DNA of 32,670 nt from Thermoflexales bacterium (GTDB lineage: Bacteria > Chloroflexota > Anaerolineae > J036 > Brachytrichaceae). Where the stretch lies: contig JANWVJ010000012.1 of NCBI GenBank assembly GCA_025056895.1, positions 1 to 32,670 of the forward strand. The letters are read 5' to 3'. The position numbers and the translations under genes were made by a program. Positions 17,521 through 24,168 of the stretch are shown here, in pieces (position 1 is the first letter of the stretch; every line of letters begins with the position of its first letter). The notes beneath the pieces are model-generated. The model had not been told where the DNA came from. It did not search any database and worked only from the letters and a program-made list of their open reading frames with translations.

Positions 17521-17609
17521 GCCAATAGCGTGGCTCGCTAGGAACGGCCGGGAGAATTCACTCCGTGCTGACGACCGTTCGCCGCTTGCGCGGTAGACTA
17601 CTCCCCAAC
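17512..17609 (-). ncRNA. yybP-ykoY manganese riboswitch aptamer
   Basis: The minus strand carries the hallmarks of the class in order. GTTGGGGAGTAG opens the aptamer, and its GTTGG pairs with CCAAC at the far end. P2 is CCGC-GCAA-GCGG. P3 begins with ACGG, then the conserved TCGTCA, then GAG...CTC, then CCGGCCGT. P4 is TAGCG...CGCTA. The conserved GCGAGACC comes last. The layout matches the Lactococcus lactis yoaB aptamer element by element. These RNAs bind Mn2+ and turn on manganese exporters, including P-type ATPases, which is the gene downstream here. The aptamer starts about where the TATACT promoter predicts the transcript to begin. Confidence 0.92.
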
Positions 17610-17617
17610 GGCGGCGC

Positions 17618-17645
17618 AGTATACAACTGTTTCATTTCAACACAA
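17618..17645 (-). promoter_or_regulatory. Promoter for the riboswitch-ATPase transcript
   Basis: On the minus strand TTGTGT (17640-17645) and TATACT (17618-17623) are 16 bases apart. Transcription would begin near 17611, two bases before the riboswitch aptamer. The leader is about 250 bases. Apart from the aptamer, the alternative hairpin and the Shine-Dalgarno, I see nothing else in 17361-17484. Confidence 0.6.
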
Positions 17646-17649
17646 GTCG

Positions 17650-18006
17650 ATGAATGTGTCTTGGCGCAATAATCGGCACAGACTAATTCGACCTGCAATG
17701 AAGGACCGTTCTCAAACTTCACCGAAAGATCGGGCGATCACAGATCGAGCAGTCGGTGATCGGAAGAGAGGGCAGGATCGCGTCATCCGCGCCAGCGAGC
17801 TAGGTCAGTATGACTACTGCGCGCGGGCATGGTGGCTGCACACTGTGCAAGGAGCGCAGCCGGCGAATGCAGGCGAGTTGGCCGCAGGTGAGGCAGTTCA
17901 TCGACGACACGGACGCGCAGTATGGCTGGCCGCCGCGCTGCGCTGGGCGGCGATTGGCTTGTTGGTGCTGGCTGCTGCGCTGGTGGTGTGGGCAGCGCTA
18001 GGATAA
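17650..18006 (+). CDS. Small membrane protein with Cas4/RecB-like N-terminal cysteine motif
   Basis: A 118-residue hypothetical protein. After a polar N-terminus it has IRASELGQYDYCARAWWL (C57), a GELAAGEAVHRRHG stretch (H84, H87), and one strong membrane helix (about 94-117) at the very end. The first two resemble the start of Cas4/Dna2-type PD-(D/E)XK nucleases, which carry the first iron-sulfur cysteine in a Y-C-x-R context followed by a G-x-x-x-H motif. The nuclease core is missing and a membrane anchor takes its place. I do not know the function. The start is uncertain: an in-frame ATG at 17698 would remove 16 poorly conserved-looking residues, and neither start has a Shine-Dalgarno. It is divergent from the ATPase and convergent with tRNA-Gly. 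Confidence 0.55.
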   Translation: MNVSWRNNRHRLIRPAMKDRSQTSPKDRAITDRAVGDRKRGQDRVIRASELGQYDYCARAWWLHTVQGAQPANAGELAAGEAVHRRHGRAVWLAAALRWAAIGLLVLAAALVVWAALG

Positions 18007-18044
18007 AAATGAAATTGCCGACTTGTGATCCGAGCCGGCAATCT
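18005..18044 (-). terminator. Candidate terminator downstream of tRNA-Gly
   Basis: Read on the minus strand, AGATTGCCG pairs with CGGCAATTT around a 15-base loop and is followed by CATTTTTATC. The position just after the tRNA fits a terminator. The left end overlaps the stop codon of the small membrane protein gene. Confidence 0.55.
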
Positions 18045-18060
18045 CGCATAACGTTACCCA

Positions 18061-18132
18061 AGCGGGCGACGGGATTCGAACCCGCGATCTTCTGCTTGGG
18101 AAGCAGACGCTGTACCGCTCAGCTACACCCGC
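18061..18132 (-). tRNA. tRNA-Gly (anticodon CCC)
   Basis: The minus strand folds into a full cloverleaf. The acceptor is GCGGGTG/CGCCCGC, the D arm GCTG/CAGC, and the anticodon arm TCTGC-TTCCCAA-GCAGA with anticodon CCC, reading GGG. The T arm is GCGGG-TTCGAAT-CCCGT. The discriminator base is T, as usual for bacterial tRNA-Gly. The CCA end is not encoded. Confidence 0.97.
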
Positions 18133-18224
18133 GTGTAACTCTATGTTACCACAAAACAATCCCGGGAATGGCTAAACGAGTGTGCATCCAACGTCTGTAG
18201 GGAGGCCGGGCAGTACAGCACGCC

Positions 18225-18244
18225 ACTCCCGCTTGCGCGGGAGT
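18225..18244. repeat. REP-like perfect hairpin after metH
   Basis: ACTCCCGC-TTGC-GCGGGAGT is a perfect 8-base-pair hairpin with a 4-base loop and no T tract on either side. Such CCCGC...GCGGG units are often dispersed repetitive extragenic palindromes. It lies about 70 bases after the metH stop and could also stabilise that transcript end. Confidence 0.45.
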
Positions 18245-18317
18245 CCAGTCTGAGCGCAGGGTCGGACGATCTGGTTCCGGCCCAATATCTTTAGGTTTAG
18301 ACAGTCCCACAATCTTT

Positions 18318-21300
18318 CTACAACTGCAATTCGCCCAGCACTTCGCGTACGGCATCCTCTTGCTGCCGGCGCTCGACGCCGGTGGTGAAGTAAATCGCCG
18401 CCGGATGATGCACAACCAGCGCAGCCGTGCTGTGCTCTGGGATAAGCTGATGGCCTTCAGACAGGCTGACGCCAATTCGATCGGCCTGCAGCAGGCGCAA
18501 CACATCGACGTGTTGACTAAGATCAGGACAGGAAGGATAGCCCCACGAATAACGCAATCCTTGATCGGCCGGCAAGGCCAGCTCACGTCGGATGCGCCGA
18601 TGCGTCCATTCGGCCAGCGCCTCGGCAAACGAGTCAGCAAATCCATTCAAGTAGTACGCGTCGGTGTATAGCCCTTCTTTTTGCAGTTGTTCCATACGGC
18701 GGGCCGGCTCCGGGCCGGCGGTCACAACCTGCAACGCCACCACATCTCGCCCTTCGCTGAGCGGAGTAAAGTAATCGCTTAGGCACAACCGCTGACGCTC
18801 CGGCTGGCGTGGGAACGTCCAACGCACCATCACTCGATCGGGATCGTCTGGATCGAATAACACCAGATCATCCCCTTCCGCTGCACACGGGAAGTAACCA
18901 TACACAGAGCCATAAGACATCCAAGCGGTTTGGATCAACTCTTCGGTAAAGCGGGATAGGGTCGGTTGAAACACGGTGTTCACCAGATGCTCCCATGTTT
19001 CGCCTTGGCGGGATTTACCGCCCCAATGCAGGCGGAAGAGGGTATTGGTGTCGATCAGGCTTGCAACTTCGCGTGGGTCGATCTCGGCGCGAGGAATGAG
19101 GCACGCGCCCCAGAAGGGGGAGCGAGGAATGGCCGGCGCAGGCAGCACGCTGCGCGCGATCGGCGTCGCTTGTGGCTCTTGTTCAGCGTTGAGTGCGCGC
19201 CGTTTCCGTTCGTCCTCCAAAAGTGCTTGGCGCGCTGATGCCTTGATCTCGGCAATAAACCGGTCCCGATTGTCACCAACCAGTTGATCCATCGTCGCCA
19301 ACCCCTCGAAGGCATCTTTGCAATAGAAGACGCCTGGGCCGTAAGGCTGCCCATCTTCCATAAACAGGATGCGCTGACCAAAGCGGCGGTTGATGGCCGC
19401 CCCACCGATCAACACCGGGAAGTTCAATCCGCGTTGGTGTAACTCTTGCACGCAGATGGGCATTTGTTTGCTGGTGCTGACCAGCAGTGCGCTTAAGCCG
19501 ATGGCGACAGCGTTGTGCTGTATAGCGGCGTCGATGATGGTGTTGACCGGCACCTGCTTGCCCAAATCGACCACCGTGTAGCCGTTGTTGCTCAAGATTG
19601 TGCCGACCAGGTTCTTGCCGATGTCGTGCACGTCGCCGAACACCGTAGCCAAAATCACCGTGCCTTTGCTGGCGCCTTCCTTGCGGTCCAAGTAGGTTTC
19701 CAGACGGGCAACTGCTTTCTTCATCACTTCAGCGCTTTGCAACACGAAGGGCAAAATCAGCTCGCCGGCCCCAAATTTGTCGCCTACTTCTTTCATGGCC
19801 GGCAGCAACACGTTGTTCAACACCCAGACTGCCGCTTCAGAGTGTGACGCGCCGTCTGTATGCCGCGCAATGGCTGCATCGACCAGCGCCTCGATGCCCT
19901 CTTTCTTACGGTGAACGATTTGCCAGCGCAATCGGTCATCCACGTCTAGTGCTGCTTCTTGCGCCTGGGCTGCCGAGGCTTGGCGCGCACTACTGGCCGA
20001 TTCAAAATAAGCGATCAATTTGGCCAGAGCGTCCTCGCTACGGTCGAAGATCAGCTCATCGGCCAGTTGGCGTTCTGTTTCCGGTATTTCGGCATAAGGC
20101 GTGATATGGCTGGGGTTGACAATCGCCATGTCCAAGCCGGCCTGCACGGCGTGATGCAGAAACACGCTGTTGAGGACGGCGCGCGCAGATTGCTTCAGCC
20201 CGAACGACACGTTGCTCACGCCGAGCAAGGTGTACACACCGGGCAAGTGCTCCTTGACCAGTTTGATGCCTTCCAGCGTCTCGATCGCTGAACGACGCAG
20301 CTCTGGCTGGCCGGTGGTGACCGGAAAGGTCAACACATCGAAAATCAACGCGCTGGCCGGCAACCCATACTCGTTTACTGCGATATCGTGAATGCGTTTG
20401 GCGATGGCCAACTTCTTTTCGGCGGTGTGGGCCATGCCCTCTTCATCGATGGTGAGCGCAACGACTGCTGCGCCGTGTTGTTTGGCTGCCGGCAAGACCT
20501 CTTCGATACGCTTGCGGCCGGTCTCCATATTGATCGAGTTGATGATGCAGCGTCCTGGGGCCGTCTCCAGGGCCACACGGATCACCTGGGCGTCGGTCGA
20601 ATCAATCATCAGCGGCGTTTCAACGCTCATGCTGAGCAGCTTGACCAGCTTGCGCATCTGCTCCGCTTCGTCGTTACGCTCGGTCAATGCCACCTGCACA
20701 TCCAACACGTGGGCGCCGCCTTCCACTTGCTCACGGGCGATTTCCAAGATGGCGTCGTAATTCTCTTCAAGCAAAAGCTGCTTGACTTTGCGACTGCCCT
20801 GGCTGTTGATACGTTCACCAACGAGCAGCGGCTTTGGCTCTTGATCGAGAGTGACGGCGCGCATGGCGCTGGCAACGCGCGGGCGCGTATCCAGCTCAGC
20901 CGGCCGATGGCGCCAGGCATTCAGACTATCGATGCGCTTGCGCAACTCGCGGATGTGGTCAGGGGTTGTGCCACAACAGCCGCCGACGATGTTGCAACCG
21001 AACTCAGTGACGAAGGCTGCCAACATCTCGGCCATTGGAACCGGCTGCATCGGATACACCGCCTGACCATCCACGTTGATCGGCAGACCAGCATTGGGAA
21101 TCGCCGACACCGGCAAGCGGGTGTGGGCGGTCAGATAACGAATCGGCTCGCGCATGTAGTCGGGACCGGTCGAGCAGTTCAAGCCGATCGCGTCGATGCC
21201 CAACGGCTCCAGAATCGCCAGCGCTGCGCCGATATCGGTGCCGAGCAACATCTTGCCGGTTGTATCCAGCGTGACCTGCGCTTGCAGCGCAGCGCGAATA

Positions 21301-21875
21301 CCCGTCTCGGCCATGGCGCGATGGCAACCTTCAATTGCCGCCCGCACCTCCAGGATATCTTGGCTGGTTTCGATCAGCAAAATATCGGCGCCGCCTTGCA
21401 ACAACCCGACAGCCTGTTCGCGGAACACATCGATCAGCTCTTCATACGTGACATCGCTCAACACAGGGTCGTTGGCGGAAGGGAGTTTGCCGCTGGGGCC
21501 GATCGAGCCGGCTACGAACTGATCGCCGGCCACACGGCGCGCCAGTTGCGCCGCCGCGCGATTGATCTCCAGAATGCGATCTTGCAAGCCGTATTCCGCC
21601 ATCGTAATGCGGTTGGAGCGGAAGGTGTTGGTTTCCAGCACATCGGCGCCGGCTTCGATATATGCACGGTGGATTTCGGCAATCACATCCGGTCGCGTGA
21701 TGGACAGATAATCATTGCAACCGAAATACCGCGCGCCGCCGAAATCTTCTGGCGCGAGGTTGTATTTCTGAATAGATGTACCCATTGCGCCATCAAACAG
21801 AATGGCGCGCTCGGCCAGCGCCCGCAAATAGCGCCGAGCACGATCTTCGGCAAATGTGCGCGTTGTCAAGGACAT
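18318..21875 (-). CDS. metH: Cobalamin-dependent methionine synthase
   Basis: A full-length 1185-residue MetH that makes methionine from homocysteine and methyltetrahydrofolate. The homocysteine domain (about 10-325) has zinc cysteines C234 in GLNCSTGPD and C300/C301 in GGCCGTTP. The pterin domain (about 350-620) has GERINSQGSRK and the NSIN block. The cap (about 650-735) is followed by the B12 domain (about 738-880), with axial H750 in GDVHDIGKN. The reactivation domain with the SAM-binding RYSWGYPSCPD is at 1108-1118. No domain is missing. A longer frame reaches 21917, but I chose the ATG at 21875 because it starts just before the conserved region. A TATAAT on the same strand ends 7 bases before it, with no Shine-Dalgarno, so the transcript is probably leaderless. 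No B12 riboswitch can fit. Confidence 0.95.
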   Translation of the reverse strand: MSLTTRTFAEDRARRYLRALAERAILFDGAMGTSIQKYNLAPEDFGGARYFGCNDYLSITRPDVIAEIHRAYIEAGADVLETNTFRSNRITMAEYGLQDRILEINRAAAQLARRVAGDQFVAGSIGPSGKLPSANDPVLSDVTYEELIDVFREQAVGLLQGGADILLIETSQDILEVRAAIEGCHRAMAETGIRAALQAQVTLDTTGKMLLGTDIGAALAILEPLGIDAIGLNCSTGPDYMREPIRYLTAHTRLPVSAIPNAGLPINVDGQAVYPMQPVPMAEMLAAFVTEFGCNIVGGCCGTTPDHIRELRKRIDSLNAWRHRPAELDTRPRVASAMRAVTLDQEPKPLLVGERINSQGSRKVKQLLLEENYDAILEIAREQVEGGAHVLDVQVALTERNDEAEQMRKLVKLLSMSVETPLMIDSTDAQVIRVALETAPGRCIINSINMETGRKRIEEVLPAAKQHGAAVVALTIDEEGMAHTAEKKLAIAKRIHDIAVNEYGLPASALIFDVLTFPVTTGQPELRRSAIETLEGIKLVKEHLPGVYTLLGVSNVSFGLKQSARAVLNSVFLHHAVQAGLDMAIVNPSHITPYAEIPETERQLADELIFDRSEDALAKLIAYFESASSARQASAAQAQEAALDVDDRLRWQIVHRKKEGIEALVDAAIARHTDGASHSEAAVWVLNNVLLPAMKEVGDKFGAGELILPFVLQSAEVMKKAVARLETYLDRKEGASKGTVILATVFGDVHDIGKNLVGTILSNNGYTVVDLGKQVPVNTIIDAAIQHNAVAIGLSALLVSTSKQMPICVQELHQRGLNFPVLIGGAAINRRFGQRILFMEDGQPYGPGVFYCKDAFEGLATMDQLVGDNRDRFIAEIKASARQALLEDERKRRALNAEQEPQATPIARSVLPAPAIPRSPFWGACLIPRAEIDPREVASLIDTNTLFRLHWGGKSRQGETWEHLVNTVFQPTLSRFTEELIQTAWMSYGSVYGYFPCAAEGDDLVLFDPDDPDRVMVRWTFPRQPERQRLCLSDYFTPLSEGRDVVALQVVTAGPEPARRMEQLQKEGLYTDAYYLNGFADSFAEALAEWTHRRIRRELALPADQGLRYSWGYPSCPDLSQHVDVLRLLQADRIGVSLSEGHQLIPEHSTAALVVHHPAAIYFTTGVERRQQEDAVREVLGELQL

Positions 21876-21910
21876 GGAGCCGATTATAGAAGCCGCGCTA
21901 TGATGCAGGC
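21876..21910. promoter_or_regulatory. 35-base divergent promoter region, metH and DinB-like gene
   Basis: Minus strand: TATAAT (21883-21888) lies 7 bases before the metH ATG. Plus strand: TATGAT (21899-21904) lies 6 bases before the DinB-like ATG. Both imply transcripts beginning at or next to the start codon. The -35 elements would lie inside or across the opposite gene start and are not strong. Confidence 0.55.
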
Positions 21911-22411
21911 ATGGCAACAGAACTGGAAACCTATCGCCGAGTGCTCGATGAGCTTTATGCGCAGATGGACGAAGTGCTAGACGGGCTGACGCCCGAAGCG
22001 CTGGTGTGGCGGCCGTTCGAGTCCAGCCCGTGGAAAGGTCCCAGCGGACAGTTGGGATGGATCATCGCACATGGCCTGTCGTCTACGGTGTACTTGTTGC
22101 GGCTGGCCGAGTATTGCGCCGGCAAGCGCGAATACAGCTCCGTAGAGGGTGATCGCGGACGCGATGAGTTCACAGCCGCCGATCATGAACCGACAAAGCT
22201 GCGCGAGCGGGCGCGTGTATCGCGGGCGCTGGCGCATGACATCTTGGCCGGCTTCACGCCCGTCGAATTGGACGCCGAACGCCCTCACCCCAAGCGGCCC
22301 GAACGCATCTTCACTGCCCGCCACAGCATTGTGCACGCCCTCGAACATCTCAGTCAACATATCGGCCATGCTCAACTGACACGCCAATTGTGGGCGTTGC
22401 GCCAGGCTTAG
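21911..22411 (+). CDS. DinB family protein
   Basis: A 166-residue four-helix-bundle protein of the DinB/YfiT-like superfamily. The metal-binding histidine triad is visible as H54 in GWIIAHGL, and H146 and H150 in HALEHLSQHIGH. Members are putative metal-dependent enzymes, often thiol-transferases using bacillithiol or mycothiol, but most have no assigned reaction. The start ATG has no Shine-Dalgarno and follows a TATGAT hexamer by 6 bases. Divergent from metH. The neighbours give no firm hint about the substrate. Confidence 0.85.
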   Translation: MATELETYRRVLDELYAQMDEVLDGLTPEALVWRPFESSPWKGPSGQLGWIIAHGLSSTVYLLRLAEYCAGKREYSSVEGDRGRDEFTAADHEPTKLRERARVSRALAHDILAGFTPVELDAERPHPKRPERIFTARHSIVHALEHLSQHIGHAQLTRQLWALRQA

Positions 22412-22469
22412 GCTTATCTCGTCCTACGCACTGTCCGACTGAGTTTGTGTCGCGGTGGTGAAACCCCAC

Positions 22470-22498
22470 TTGCGGGCATAGCGCATAATGGATATACA
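22470..22498 (+). promoter_or_regulatory. Possible promoter for the secreted DUF2690-like gene
   Basis: TTGCGG (22470-22475) and TATACA (22493-22498) have a 17-base spacer. Matches are three and four of six, so this is a modest candidate. The leader would be about 35 bases, with GGAGG before the ATG. Confidence 0.35.
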
Positions 22499-22540
22499 GA
22501 GCGGGCTTGATCGACACAAGAGGTTGCCCAGGAGGTTGAC

Positions 22541-22972
22541 ATGAACACCAGACGACGGTCGTATGTCAAAATTGCGCTGGTCACGTGTCTCGGCGCCTTG
22601 CTTTTCCTGGCATCCGCTCCTGCATCAGCGCAAGCCGGCGCGAGATGTTGGGGAGTAGGCTGTCGCGGCAAAGACCCTCAAGTGATGCGCTGCAATCGCG
22701 ATGCGATCACGTTGGCGGAGGTCGTTGAGCGGGGGGCGCGGGTTGAATTACGCTACTCGCCGGCTTGCAACGCCAGATGGTCGCGTTTCACCGTGCCGGC
22801 GGCATGGCTGAGGCGTGGTGCTCCCTACGCCTTCATGGGTGTCGGCAACCGCACATTGCAACAATGGCGTGCGCGTCAAGTGTGGAGCTTGATGTGGAGC
22901 GGCCCGATTCGGGCCTGCGGCGGCATGTTCACGCGCGTCGGCGGAATCGAGTTTTGCACGCCGGCATATTGA
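22541..22972 (+). CDS. Secreted cysteine-rich DUF2690-like protein
   Basis: A 143-residue exported protein. A signal peptide (positive RRR at 4-6, hydrophobic 11-27) ends with an ASA-Q cleavage site near residue 30. The mature part has six cysteines (36, 41, 51, 76, 126, 139), consistent with disulfides outside the cell. The pattern C-x4-C-x-G-K-D-P...C-x-x-D-A-I-T, then VELRYSPACNARW, matches DUF2690, known mainly from actinobacterial secreted proteins and Ser/Thr-kinase C-termini. The function of the family is unknown. GGAGG lies 5 bases before the ATG. It stands alone between the DinB-like gene and a convergent EAD protein. Confidence 0.75.
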   Translation: MNTRRRSYVKIALVTCLGALLFLASAPASAQAGARCWGVGCRGKDPQVMRCNRDAITLAEVVERGARVELRYSPACNARWSRFTVPAAWLRRGAPYAFMGVGNRTLQQWRARQVWSLMWSGPIRACGGMFTRVGGIEFCTPAY

Positions 22973-22974
22973 GC

Positions 22975-23004
22975 AAGCGGCTTTCTGATAAGAGTCAGCC
23001 GCTT
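22975..23004. terminator. Hairpin between convergent genes
   Basis: AAGCGGCT (22975-22982) pairs perfectly with AGCCGCTT (22997-23004), with an inner TCT/AGA pairing. It starts 3 bases after one stop codon and ends 5 bases before the end of the opposite gene. There is no T tract on either strand, so it may be a weak bidirectional terminator or an RNA-stabilising hairpin. Confidence 0.45.
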
Positions 23005-23009
23005 CAAGA

Positions 23010-23444
23010 TCAAGCCGCTTCCGGTCGCTCGCGGCGCACGATCGCGCTCAGTTGATCGAGCAGGTTGAGCGCTGCCGCGCGTTCGACCAATTGACGCGCT
23101 TTGCCGGTGAGGGTTCGGGCAGGCAGGTCATCAAAGGCGATTCCCAGCTCCCAGCAAATGGTCTCTAGTTCTTCTAGATTGAAACGCTCGCGCAGGGTCT
23201 TGAACAAGTAGATTTGTTCAGGCGGCGGAGCGGCTTTGCGAGAGCGACGGGGGGGCGATTTGCGCTTGCCGCCAGGGCGACCGCCAGAGGTGCGCTTGCG
23301 CTCCGGTTTGTCGAGATGCACATCGAGACGCGGACCAAGCGTAGCTTGTACATTCTCGCCGGCCACGATTTGAGAGCGATCGGCCCGGCCAACCTGAACA
23401 GTTACATTCCCTTTCGGGCGAGACTTGGGCTTTTTGACCGCCAT
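23010..23444 (-). CDS. Effector-associated (death-like) domain protein, orphan
   Basis: A 144-residue protein in three parts. Residues 11-35 (GNVTVQVGRADRSQIVAGENVQA) resemble the short beta segments with an SQIV-G-N pattern that sit beside effector-associated domains. Residues 48-71 are a lysine/arginine/proline-rich linker. Residues 76-140 (LFKTLRERFNLEELETICWELGIAFDDLP...KARQLVERAAALNLLDQLSAIVRRERP) match the small helical effector-associated domains of Chloroflexi and cyanobacterial conflict proteins, where they pair NACHT or TIR sensors with proteases and other effectors. No effector or NTPase is adjacent, so a partner would have to be elsewhere. The start ATG has no Shine-Dalgarno and lies 6 bases after TATAAT. 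Family assignment is from memory of the pattern. Confidence 0.65.
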   Translation of the reverse strand: MAVKKPKSRPKGNVTVQVGRADRSQIVAGENVQATLGPRLDVHLDKPERKRTSGGRPGGKRKSPPRRSRKAAPPPEQIYLFKTLRERFNLEELETICWELGIAFDDLPARTLTGKARQLVERAAALNLLDQLSAIVRRERPEAA

Positions 23445-23456
23445 AGAGCGATTATA
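23445..23456 (-). promoter_or_regulatory. Leaderless -10 element of the EAD gene
   Basis: On the minus strand a consensus TATAAT (23451-23456) is followed by 6 bases and the ATG. The start site would be at the A of the start codon. I see no good -35. Confidence 0.5.
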
Positions 23457-23508
23457 GGGCGATTGGGGTCAGCCAAGCCCAGGCATTTGCCACCGATACG
23501 ACTAAGCG

Positions 23509-24144
23509 CTAGGCAAGCGTTTCGTCATTCACCCGGCGAATGAGTTCGACGGCTTGACGGGCAGCGATACCACGGTGACTGATGCGATGCTTGGCTTCGG
23601 CCGGCAACTCGGCCATCGTGCGTCCATCACCGGTCACAAAAACCGGATCAAATCCAAAGCCATTTGCGCCGCGCTTCTCGTGGCTAATGCGCCCTTCGCA
23701 TACTCCCTCGAACACGTGCTCGCAGCCGGCTGGGTCGATCAATACGATGACAGCGCGAAAGCGCGCTGTGCGATTCGGGTCCGGCACATCGGCCAGCTCC
23801 TCCAACAACGCTTGGCAACCATCGCCGGCAGGGGCTTGCTGATGATAACGAGATGAGTGCAGACCAGGCCGGCCACCCAGCGCATCGACTTCCAGCCCAG
23901 AGTCATCGGCCAGCACCCACACCTGCACACCGCGTTGCGCCGCCGCCTGAGCAAATGCGCGCGCTTTGATTCGCGCATTGCCCAGGTAACTGTCAGCGTC
24001 TTCAGCCGGCTCCACGCGGATGCCGATCTCACGGGGGAGCATTAGCTCTACAGGGCAGTCGCTCATTTCGAAGATGTCGCGTAATTCCCGGTGTTTGTGT
24101 GCGTTGTTCGATGCCAACAACACGCTCGGCTTGGAACGGTTCAT
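23509..24144 (-). CDS. rdgB: RdgB/HAM1 family non-canonical purine NTP pyrophosphatase
   Basis: A 211-residue house-cleaning enzyme that hydrolyses dITP, ITP and XTP to the monophosphates. The family blocks are in order: LLASNNAHKHRELRDIF at the N-terminus, YLGNARIKARAFA, DDSGLEVDALGGRPGLHSSRY (with catalytic-site acidic residues), FEGVCEGRI, GFGFDPVF, and the C-terminal RISHRGIA. Length is normal. No Shine-Dalgarno precedes the ATG. TATTAT on this strand (24154-24159) lies 9 bases before it and shares five of its six positions with the -10 of the divergent biotin carrier gene. An ATG start at 24144 fits the family N-terminus. Confidence 0.92.
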   Translation of the reverse strand: MNRSKPSVLLASNNAHKHRELRDIFEMSDCPVELMLPREIGIRVEPAEDADSYLGNARIKARAFAQAAAQRGVQVWVLADDSGLEVDALGGRPGLHSSRYHQQAPAGDGCQALLEELADVPDPNRTARFRAVIVLIDPAGCEHVFEGVCEGRISHEKRGANGFGFDPVFVTGDGRTMAELPAEAKHRISHRGIAARQAVELIRRVNDETLA

Positions 24145-24168
24145 GCCGCGCCTATAATACCTCTAGCT
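24145..24168. promoter_or_regulatory. Overlapping back-to-back -10 elements, rdgB and biotin carrier gene
   Basis: The seven bases TATAATA (24153-24159) read TATAAT on the plus strand, 10 bases before the biotin carrier ATG. They read TATTAT on the minus strand, 9 bases before the rdgB ATG. The whole intergenic region is 24 bases, so both promoters must use the same melted segment. Confidence 0.55.

Noticed and set aside
21876-21917. A B12 or SAM riboswitch before metH
   Set aside because: The intergenic region is only 35 bases and the promoter sits 7 bases before the ATG, so there is no space.
21873-21917. Longer metH start at 21917
   Set aside because: The extra 14 residues are translated from the promoter region and from the start of the divergent gene and show no family similarity.
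20388-21980. A 530-codon open frame on the plus strand opposite metH
   Set aside because: It mirrors a complete, domain-perfect metH on the other strand. The translation shows no family motifs and looks like the antisense of a GC-rich gene.
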